From: an uncultured Bacteroidales bacterium
GTDB taxonomy: Bacteria > Bacteroidota > Bacteroidia > Bacteroidales > P3
DNA: 64,000 bases
Reading direction: 5' to 3'
Assembly (NCBI GenBank): GCA_905234695.1
Contig: CAJOHZ010000002.1
Span: 1 to 64,000, forward strand
Made by a program: the position numbers and the translations under genes. Below are positions 17,930 to 25,374 of the stretch, in pieces. Within the stretch, counting starts at the first letter, position 1. Every line of letters starts with the position of its first letter. The notes under the pieces were generated by a model that was not told where the DNA came from, did not search any database, and saw only the letters and a list, made by a program, of their open reading frames with translations.

Positions 17930-18898
17930 TTATAGCAGATTCCAGGCGACGAATAGGGCGATGACGACAAGTAGCAGGAGGTTCCACAGCCATTCCATAC
18001 GTTTTTTCTCGTAGAACAGTGCCGTGGCACAACAGGCAAAGGGGATAGCATAGGCTTGAGTGGGCATCGGTACCACAAGGTTATAGGCCGTCATGGCCAC
18101 CCCTCCGAGGATGAATAGTGACACCACAGTGGTGTTCTTTTTGTAGTTGATTACCTTACTCTGGCTGTCGACAATCAAGGCTGCAAGACCGAAGACCAGC
18201 AGTAGTGTGAAAAGGAGGCTTCCGCCCCAGTCAACCAGACGGCCGTCTGTGCGCAAATGCAGGTCAGTGAGGTCGTACAGTAGCAGGTAGTTTCGATAGA
18301 ACGACTGGTCGGACATATAGAAATAGGTCTCCAGCACAACATAGGGAGCCAGCAAACCCAACACCACCATCATCCAGTTGCGCCAGCCATATTGGCTGTA
18401 ATTGATGATGGTCACCAGCATAGGCAACAGGAACACCACCATCGAGGGGCAACAGAGGGTGGCTAACCCAAGACAAGCCGATGCTCCAAACAGGTTGGAA
18501 AGTGAGAGTGCCAGCAGGGTGCCATCGTATAGCAGCATCTGGTCGATGGTGAGAATCAAAAAGAGACTGCCCGCCAGCATAGGGGTGAAGGTGAGTTGCT
18601 GTGGCCCCAAGCTCATGGCGACAATGAAGAACAGCATCGGCATCAGCGTGCCTTTGTTGGCCAATCGGTGACGGTACAATATCATGTTGAACAGATATCC
18701 TTCGACCAGCAGCAGTCCGATGGCGGTGAGGGTGGCCGCCAATGGGCTGAGCCTCCCTGCCCAGAGGCAGAAAAGGTATCCGCCTCCTTGCAGCAACACC
18801 GGTTGGGGATTCATCAGTGCGTCTAGCCACAACGCAGCCGTCACCACCAAGATGATGACGGCTTGCAAGAAGATGTCGTTGCGGAATATCTTGAGCAT
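17930..18898 (-). CDS. DUF6427-like multi-spanning membrane protein
   Basis: Hydrophobic multi-TM protein MLKIFRNDIFLQAVIILVVTAALWLDALMNP..., typical Bacteroidota family. Confidence 0.6.
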   Translation of the reverse strand: MLKIFRNDIFLQAVIILVVTAALWLDALMNPQPVLLQGGGYLFCLWAGRLSPLAATLTAIGLLLVEGYLFNMILYRHRLANKGTLMPMLFFIVAMSLGPQQLTFTPMLAGSLFLILTIDQMLLYDGTLLALSLSNLFGASACLGLATLCCPSMVVFLLPMLVTIINYSQYGWRNWMMVVLGLLAPYVVLETYFYMSDQSFYRNYLLLYDLTDLHLRTDGRLVDWGGSLLFTLLLVFGLAALIVDSQSKVINYKKNTTVVSLFILGGVAMTAYNLVVPMPTQAYAIPFACCATALFYEKKRMEWLWNLLLLVVIALFVAWNLL

Positions 18899-18907
18899 GT
18901 GTCAGTA

Positions 18908-21046
18908 TCAATGAACCAAACGGGCGGTGCGTGCGCCGCAGCGCACAAAGTAGATACCCCGTGCCAAACGGGAGATATCAAGGGTGCCCTCCATCGTGAT
19001 TTCTTTCTGAATAACAGGACGGCCCTCCATTGTGTAGACGGTGACCCGCTCAGGCGTGTGGCGCCCCGTAAGCACGGTAACTGTCGTGGCGGCGGGATTA
19101 GGATAGAGTTGTAACGATTTGGCAAAGAACTCCTCGCTGGCTGTCTGTATATCTACACGGGACAATGCTTCGTTAACAGCGGCCATGGCATCCACCTTGC
19201 CCCATCCCCAGCGGTCACTGATGCTGTCGCGCTCATGCAGGGGTCCGGTAACAGAATCGTTGCGAGCGGTGCTGCACAGAATTTCACGCACTTCCGCTGA
19301 AGTGAGATCAGGATTGGCCTGCAGCAGCAAGGCAACAATGCCTGTGACGGCGGGCGACGACATTGAGGTGCCGCTCATGGCAGCCCACACATAGGTACGT
19401 CCATTGAAGGAGTATGTCATCGAAGATGTATAGCTGCTGGTAGTATATGAGCTTATGGAAGAGATTACATTGGAACCAGGGGCAGAGATTTCTGGTTTCA
19501 TGCGGCCGTCGATGACTGGTCCCTGGCTGGAGAATGTCGTCAAACCTCCCGGTACTATGGTGCCGTCGGGCTTGCGGGTTTCAGCACGATGGGCAGCAAC
19601 GGCAATGCAGTTGGCTGCAGCCGCAGGCTCGCCGATACCACTGATGTTGTCGCCTGCACTATAGCCCTGCAGGTTGTGGTGGGCATATACACAGCCCATA
19701 TTGCCTGCCCCGTTGGAGAGGTTACAGACATTCCATGCGTGTACTTTTCCCTCCGTGGCAGTAATAAAGAGATGGATGAGGTAGTTGGGATTTTTGTCCA
19801 CATTAATAAGCACATGCGGCCGCTGGTTAAAACGGCAAGACTGTTCCACCGTCATGTTGAAATGGAGCGTGTCGTAGCCCGTGCTGTCATTGCCGGCCAC
19901 CAGTGCGCTGTCCAGATAACGGTCGCCATCAGTGGTGCTGACCCACCGCATCTGGGTGGGCTCACCGTTGCGCACCATGGCAAACGAGACATCGAATGCC
20001 TTGCCTGGCTCCCCCCAGAGGATAAGGGCCTGGCCAATTTCGCTGCCTCCATAGTATTCGGCCACCGTGCGTAACGTATCAGCGCTGTCGGCGGTGAAAG
20101 TACGGGAGATATGAAAGAGGTCGTCGCCACAGTTGCCTGCACTGGTCACAAAGACGATGCCGCTGTCGCTGTAGCTGTTGAGGGCCTGGCTAAGGTATGA
20201 GGTGCCGTCAATTGGGCCAAGGGTGTACATGCCCCAGCTGCTATTGATGACCAGTCGTTTCTGCTCCTGTTTCGATACCTGCCACATCCATTCCACCGCG
20301 TCAAGCCACGAGTATTCATCGAGCATGAAGGTGGCGAACAGTAGGTTGGCGTCAGGGGCTTGGCCTACATACCTGTCGTCAATGCCGCGTCCTGCCGCTA
20401 TGCCCGCCACATGAGTACCATGGGTGCCATAGTCGTAGATGTTAGCCGTGTCGCCACCGGCGGCTTTCAATTCCTCACGGGTGTTGAACACAGTGCCATA
20501 GTCGAACCCGTCAGGAGCAGGTCCTGCTTGCCGGAACTGATCCCATGCACGGAGCAGGCGGAAATTGCTGCGCCCCTTGTTGTTGTAATTAATATGCATG
20601 TAGTCGAACCCCCAGTCGGTGATACCTACCAACACACCCTGACCTGTGTAGGCCTGCGGGAGACCATTGCCGGCATGAACGCTGTCGGTTCGGGTATCGA
20701 CACGGGTCTTGTTGAGGTGCGGATAGAGCGGGCGTGCCACGCTGTAGCCCACAATCTCGGGACACTGGTCCACTTCGCCGAGCAATGCCAGTGGGAGTCG
20801 CAAGGTGACAATGTGGCCGGCACGGACACCCACCGTGATACCTTTGGCCCGGAAGGCGTCGGCATCAAACCGTTCGCTTACTTCGGCCAACAGCTTTACT
20901 TCTGCCGCACTGCTTTTGGTTTGGCTTTGGCGCAGCAACGCCACACGGGAGGTGGCGTCGCATTTCGGATGACTGTCAAGACGCACGGTCTGTCCCACCG
21001 CGCTGAAGGCGGTCAGCAGGGCCGCCACAAGGAGTATCTTCTTCAT
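18908..21046 (-). CDS. S8 (subtilisin-like) serine peptidase with T9SS C-terminal sorting domain
   Basis: Catalytic Asp GITDWGFD, His YGTHGTHVAGIAAGRG, Ser MSGTSMSSPAVTG; C-terminal LQLYPNPAATTVTV...GIYFVRCGARTARLVH; signal-peptide ATG at 21046. Confidence 0.92.
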   Translation of the reverse strand: MKKILLVAALLTAFSAVGQTVRLDSHPKCDATSRVALLRQSQTKSSAAEVKLLAEVSERFDADAFRAKGITVGVRAGHIVTLRLPLALLGEVDQCPEIVGYSVARPLYPHLNKTRVDTRTDSVHAGNGLPQAYTGQGVLVGITDWGFDYMHINYNNKGRSNFRLLRAWDQFRQAGPAPDGFDYGTVFNTREELKAAGGDTANIYDYGTHGTHVAGIAAGRGIDDRYVGQAPDANLLFATFMLDEYSWLDAVEWMWQVSKQEQKRLVINSSWGMYTLGPIDGTSYLSQALNSYSDSGIVFVTSAGNCGDDLFHISRTFTADSADTLRTVAEYYGGSEIGQALILWGEPGKAFDVSFAMVRNGEPTQMRWVSTTDGDRYLDSALVAGNDSTGYDTLHFNMTVEQSCRFNQRPHVLINVDKNPNYLIHLFITATEGKVHAWNVCNLSNGAGNMGCVYAHHNLQGYSAGDNISGIGEPAAAANCIAVAAHRAETRKPDGTIVPGGLTTFSSQGPVIDGRMKPEISAPGSNVISSISSYTTSSYTSSMTYSFNGRTYVWAAMSGTSMSSPAVTGIVALLLQANPDLTSAEVREILCSTARNDSVTGPLHERDSISDRWGWGKVDAMAAVNEALSRVDIQTASEEFFAKSLQLYPNPAATTVTVLTGRHTPERVTVYTMEGRPVIQKEITMEGTLDISRLARGIYFVRCGARTARLVH

Positions 21047-21075
21047 GCTGGAAAGATAATGTTTCGCTGTTGTTT

Positions 21076-21786
21076 TCAATCGAGGTACTTCAAGACTTCC
21101 CCCCCTTTGAACAAGGCATGTATCACGGTGCCGTCCTTCTCGGTCAAGACCCCTTCGCCGTCGTATTTTCCGTTCTTCCACTCACCTTTGTAGTGCGAAC
21201 CGTCGGAATAGAGCACGGTGCCTTTGCCGTCGAACTTGCCGTTCTTCCACTGGCCCTTGTAGTTGGAGCCGTCTTCGTACACGATTTCGCCTTTGCCGTC
21301 CATACGGCCGAACATCCACTTGCCTTTGTACACGGTGCCGTTGGCCCAGTGACGCTCACCATAGCCATGGCAAACACCATTCACAAAATCACCTTCATAA
21401 TAGTCTTTGGGATCGGGGGCAAAGGTGTAGATGCCCTTCCCGGTACGGTTCTCGTCGAAAGTGCCGGTCAGTTTGTCTCCGTTGGCATAGTAATAGGTGC
21501 CTTCTCCTTTGGGACTACCTTTCACCCAAGTGCCCTCATAGCGACCACCATCGTGGTATTTATACACTCCTTGGCCGTGGAACACATCGTTCTTCCACTC
21601 GCCGTCATAACGGTCGCCATTGGCAAATTCCAAGGTGCCATAGCCTGCACGGCGTTCGTGCGAGTCACGGGTACCAGTATAACGGTCGCCATTGCCATAG
21701 ACTTTCGTGCCCACATCCTGAGTGTATCCGAGTTGACTGTAAAGCAGTGCAATAACAAGTATTGCAAAAGATAATTTATGTGTCAT
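21076..21786 (-). CDS. secreted MORN-repeat protein
   Basis: Signal peptide then about 9 MORN units (YEGTWVKGSPKGEGTYYYANGDK, YKGQWKNGKFDGKGTVLYSDGSH...). Confidence 0.9.
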   Translation of the reverse strand: MTHKLSFAILVIALLYSQLGYTQDVGTKVYGNGDRYTGTRDSHERRAGYGTLEFANGDRYDGEWKNDVFHGQGVYKYHDGGRYEGTWVKGSPKGEGTYYYANGDKLTGTFDENRTGKGIYTFAPDPKDYYEGDFVNGVCHGYGERHWANGTVYKGKWMFGRMDGKGEIVYEDGSNYKGQWKNGKFDGKGTVLYSDGSHYKGEWKNGKYDGEGVLTEKDGTVIHALFKGGEVLKYLD

Positions 21787-21806
21787 GATGAGTGTAAATT
21801 TTTTTG

Positions 21807-21814
21807 CAAAGATA
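21807..21814 (-). promoter_or_regulatory. -7 element TATCTTTG for the MORN gene
   Basis: CAAAGATA on +, about 21 nt upstream of ATG at 21786. Confidence 0.5.
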
Positions 21815-21980
21815 CAAAAAAAATCTAATTTCAGGTGTTTTTATTTTTTTCCCACCCCCATTCAGACAACTTCGTTGTAGTCCTTGAGTGCTCTCGGTGA
21901 GGCTTTTATGTCCCTTTTTCCATCCTTTTACTCTTATCTTACACATACCCAACACTTTTCCCACACTTCTCCCAATCTAC

Positions 21981-22024
21981 ATTGGAGAAGTATTGGAGAA
22001 GTATTAGAGAAACATTGGAGAAGG
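21981..22024. repeat. 11-bp tandem microrepeat (ATTGGAGAAGT)x4, degenerate
   Basis: attggagaagt|attggagaagt|attagagaaac|attggagaagg. Confidence 0.85.
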
Positions 22025-22291
22025 ACCGAAGGAACACCGAAAGAACATAAGCGTCACATAAGGACCACACCGGGATTACTTTCTCACCACGGAGACGATT
22101 CGGTAAGACACACACTTTAGCATTTTGGTTTCACCAAAAGTGTGGGTTAGGCAATCCCTAAAAGCCTAATGAGGGGAAAGACAAAATATCAACCCCCAAC
22201 CGACGTGGCGGTAAAGGAGTTCCAACAGTTTGAACAGAATTGTGTAGATAATCTTTTCCGCGGGAAGTATTGCACTATTAAATAAAATTTG

Positions 22292-22299
22292 TATCTTTG
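22292..22299 (+). promoter_or_regulatory. -7 element TATCTTTG upstream of korA
   Basis: TATCTTTG 43 nt before ATG at 22343. Confidence 0.55.
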
Positions 22300-22342
22300 C
22301 ATTCTCAATTTTTCTGTAAAAGAACTAAAAAACAATATTAAA

Positions 22343-24181
22343 ATGTCCAACAATCAGATAGTTAATAAAGACGACCTCGTCGTCCGCTTCGCTGGTGATT
22401 CCGGCGACGGTATGCAGTTGTCGGGTACCCTCTTTTCCGACGCTTCTGCCCTGACAGGAAACGACATCGCCACCTTCCCCGACTATCCTGCTGAAATCCG
22501 TGCCCCGCACAATACCATCGCGGGTGTGTCGGGCTATCAGGTGCATGTCGGAAACCACATCTACAGCTCCGGCGACAAATGCGACATCCTCGTTGCCATG
22601 AACCCCGCGGCTTTCAAGTCGCAACTGAAATGGGCCAAGAAAGGTGCCACCGTCATTGTTGACATCGACACCTTCACCGACGAGGCCATGGAGAAGGCCG
22701 GTTACAAGGACAATCCCTTCACCGACGAACTTGAGCGTGCCTACACTATCATCAAAGCACCCGTCACCAGTTTCACCGAACGCATCGGTGAGGCACAGGG
22801 AGTTGACAAGAAGACCGCCGACAAGAGCCGCAACATGTTTGCCCTCGGCATCATCTTCTATGCAACCCACAAGACGCTGGACCAGACCTTCGCCTATCTG
22901 GAACGTAAATTTGCCAAGAAACCCGCCGTCGTGGCCTTGAACAAGGCTGTGCTGACCGAGGGCTATGAATATGCCGACAAACTGGAGGTGATGCACTCGC
23001 ACATCTTCGAGGTCGCCAAGGCCGACAAGATGGAGCACGGCCGCTACCGCAATATCACCGGTAACGTGGCTACTGCTTGGGGTCTTCTGGCTGCCAGCGA
23101 AAAGAGCGGTCGCCGTCTCTTCCTCGGAAGTTATCCTATCACCCCCGCCACCGACGTCATGGTCGAACTGGCCAAACACAAGAGCCTTGGCGCCCGTGTG
23201 TTCCAAGCCGAAGACGAGATTGCCGGTGTCTGCTCCGCTATTGGCGCCAGCTATGCCGGTGCATTGGCATGCACTAGCACTTCCGGCCCCGGTCTCTCGC
23301 TGAAGAGTGAAGCGCTGGGTCTGGCAGTGATGACCGAACTCCCGCTTGTGGTTGTCGACGTGCAGCGTGGCGGTCCCTCCACGGGTCTGCCCACCAAGAC
23401 CGAGCAGAGCGACCTCGGCCAGGCCCTCTACGGCCGCAACGGCGAGGCTCCCCTCGTGGTTGTCGCTGCATCGAGCAGTGCCAACTGTTTCTACTGGGCT
23501 TTCAACGCCGCCAAGATTGCCCTTGAGCACATGACCCCCGTCGTCCTGCTCACTGACGGCTATCTGGGCAACGGCAGCCAGCTGTTCCGCATTCCCAGCA
23601 TGAAGGACATGCCCGAAATCAAGCCGCGTCTGGCCAAGGAGAACGACCCGGATTACCGTCCGTTCCGTCGCGACGAGGAGAAATTCGCCCGTGAGTGGGC
23701 TCTGCCTGGAATGGCCGGCCTGAGCCACCGTGTCGGCGGTCTCGAGAAATGCCCCGACGGGCCTCTGAGCACCGACCCCGAAAATCACGCTCTCATGACC
23801 AAGAACCGTCAGGAGAAGGTCAACCGCGTAGCCAACTACATCCCCGACCAGGAAGTCACTGGCAACCCCGATGCCGACCTGCTTGTGGTGGGTTGGGGCG
23901 GCACCGCCGGTGCTCTCACCCTCGCCGTCGAGGAGATGAACAACGAAGGCAAGAAAGTGGCCTATACCCACTTCAACTACATCTGCCCGCTGCCGAAGAA
24001 TACTGGCGACATCCTGCGCAAATACAAGAAGATTGTGGTCTGCGAACTGAATAACGGCCAGTTCGCCGGCTACCTGCGCACCCAGTTCCCAGAGTGTCCC
24101 ATGACCCAGTACAACAAAATCATGGGCCTGCCCTTCGAAGTTGGTGAGCTGAAAGAACACTTCAATAGTTTAATTGGATAA
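22343..24181 (+). CDS. korA: 2-oxoacid:ferredoxin oxidoreductase subunit alpha
   Basis: VVRFAGDSGDGMQLSGTLFSDASALTGNDIATFPDYPAEIRAP; ITPATDVMVELAKH; fused gamma/alpha architecture. Confidence 0.92.
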   Translation: MSNNQIVNKDDLVVRFAGDSGDGMQLSGTLFSDASALTGNDIATFPDYPAEIRAPHNTIAGVSGYQVHVGNHIYSSGDKCDILVAMNPAAFKSQLKWAKKGATVIVDIDTFTDEAMEKAGYKDNPFTDELERAYTIIKAPVTSFTERIGEAQGVDKKTADKSRNMFALGIIFYATHKTLDQTFAYLERKFAKKPAVVALNKAVLTEGYEYADKLEVMHSHIFEVAKADKMEHGRYRNITGNVATAWGLLAASEKSGRRLFLGSYPITPATDVMVELAKHKSLGARVFQAEDEIAGVCSAIGASYAGALACTSTSGPGLSLKSEALGLAVMTELPLVVVDVQRGGPSTGLPTKTEQSDLGQALYGRNGEAPLVVVAASSSANCFYWAFNAAKIALEHMTPVVLLTDGYLGNGSQLFRIPSMKDMPEIKPRLAKENDPDYRPFRRDEEKFAREWALPGMAGLSHRVGGLEKCPDGPLSTDPENHALMTKNRQEKVNRVANYIPDQEVTGNPDADLLVVGWGGTAGALTLAVEEMNNEGKKVAYTHFNYICPLPKNTGDILRKYKKIVVCELNNGQFAGYLRTQFPECPMTQYNKIMGLPFEVGELKEHFNSLIG

Positions 24182-24226
24182 CTAGAACCTCTAGATAATC
24201 TAGATTTTCTAGAGCATCTAGGAAAA
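24182..24226. repeat. 9-bp phased microrepeat (CTAGRnnnn)x5 between korA and korB
   Basis: CTAGAACCT|CTAGATAAT|CTAGATTTT|CTAGAGCAT|CTAGGAAAA; exact 9-nt spacing. Confidence 0.85.
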
Positions 24227-24237
24227 AGAAAAAAATC

Positions 24238-25266
24238 ATGGAAAAGCATTTTGTTCCCAAAGCGGATAAAGAATATACCAAGGCGGATTTCCAAAGCGAC
24301 CAGATGGTGAAATGGTGTCCCGGTTGTGGCGACCACGCCATCCTCGCCGCCCTGTTGGCCACCTTCCCCAAGACGGGTTACAAGAAAGAGAACGTCTGCA
24401 TGGTCTCTGGCATTGGCTGTTCCAGCCGTATTCCTTACTATGTTGACACCTATGGTTTCCACAGCATCCACGGTCGCGCCTGCGCTATCGCCACGGGTGT
24501 AAAACTCGCCAATCCCGCCCTCAGCGTGTGGGTGAACATGGGCGACGGTGACTCGATGGCCATCGGTGGCAACCACCTCATCCACGCGGTGCGCCGTAAC
24601 CAGGACCTCAACATCACGATTTTCAACAACGAAATCTATGGTCTTACCAAAGGTCAGTACAGCCCCACGACGAAGTTCGGCCAAGTTACCAAAACCTCGC
24701 CCTTCGGTACCATCGACTACCCCTTCAACCCTGGCGAGTTGGTCATGGGTGCCCAGGGCACCTTCTTCGCCCGCACCCTCGACTGCGTGCCGCAGTTGAG
24801 CACCGAATGCATGACCCGCGCAGCCAAGCATGACGGCTGCTCTGTGGTTGAGGTACTGCAGAACTGCGTTATCTTCAACGACAAGACACATGCCGCCATC
24901 ACCGACCGCGCTGTCCGTGACGACCGCACCATCGTGCTGGAACACGGCAAGCCCATGCTCTTCGGCAAGAACAAGGAAAAAGGTCTGCGCTTCAATGGCC
25001 GTCAGCTCGAAGTGGTTACCCTCGGCGAAAACGGCATCACCATTGACGACATCATGGTACACGACGAGACTACTGAGGACACCGGCATCCACATGATGCT
25101 GGCCCACATGGGCGGCGACCTCCCCGTGGCACTCGGCGTTATCCGCAATGTCAAGAAAGTCAGCTATACCCAGCTCTACGAGGAGCAGATGGACGAGCAG
25201 ATGACCAACGGCAAGTACAAATGCATGGACGACCTGCTCAACTCTGGCGACACCTGGGAAGTCTGA
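24238..25266 (+). CDS. korB: 2-oxoacid:ferredoxin oxidoreductase subunit beta
   Basis: WCPGCGDHAILAALL; GIGCSSRIPYYVDTYGFHSIHGRA; MGDGDSMAIGGNHLIHAVRRN (TPP binding). Confidence 0.94.
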   Translation: MEKHFVPKADKEYTKADFQSDQMVKWCPGCGDHAILAALLATFPKTGYKKENVCMVSGIGCSSRIPYYVDTYGFHSIHGRACAIATGVKLANPALSVWVNMGDGDSMAIGGNHLIHAVRRNQDLNITIFNNEIYGLTKGQYSPTTKFGQVTKTSPFGTIDYPFNPGELVMGAQGTFFARTLDCVPQLSTECMTRAAKHDGCSVVEVLQNCVIFNDKTHAAITDRAVRDDRTIVLEHGKPMLFGKNKEKGLRFNGRQLEVVTLGENGITIDDIMVHDETTEDTGIHMMLAHMGGDLPVALGVIRNVKKVSYTQLYEEQMDEQMTNGKYKCMDDLLNSGDTWEV

Positions 25267-25279
25267 TATTCAGGTAAAA

Positions 25280-25369
25280 GGTAAAAACTAAAAACTAAAA
25301 GGGCGGGAGACGCGCTTTTGGCTTTTAGTTTTTACCATTATAATGATTCTTTTACTTTTTAGTTTTTAC
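25280..25369 (+). promoter_or_regulatory. candidate leader with competing inverted repeats upstream of valS
   Basis: Arm A ggtaaaaactaaaaactaaaag (25280-25301) is complementary to arm B cttttagtttttacc (25322-25336) and to arm C ctttttagtttttac (25355-25369); arm C ends 5 nt before valS ATG. Confidence 0.4.
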
Positions 25370-25374
25370 TTTTC

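Noticed and set aside
20360-21193. 277-aa plus-strand ORF opposite the S8 peptidase
   Set aside because: Shadow of a catalytically complete subtilase gene.
21080-21700. Regular repeats on the minus strand resembling a tandem DNA array
   Set aside because: Explained by MORN-repeat coding sequence.
21884-22120. 78-aa ORF in the korA upstream gap (HWRSIGEVLEKHWRRTEGT...)
   Set aside because: Coding appearance is produced by the 11-bp tandem repeat; no promoter or ribosome site seen; kept only as part of the non-coding gap finding.
22325-24160. 611-aa antisense ORF opposite korA
   Set aside because: Near-exact shadow of a confidently identified gene; arises from strong third-position bias, with low-complexity composition (G/V/D/H rich) and no recognisable motif.
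24070-25107. 345-aa antisense ORF opposite korB
   Set aside because: Shadow ORF with same compositional signature; no family resemblance.
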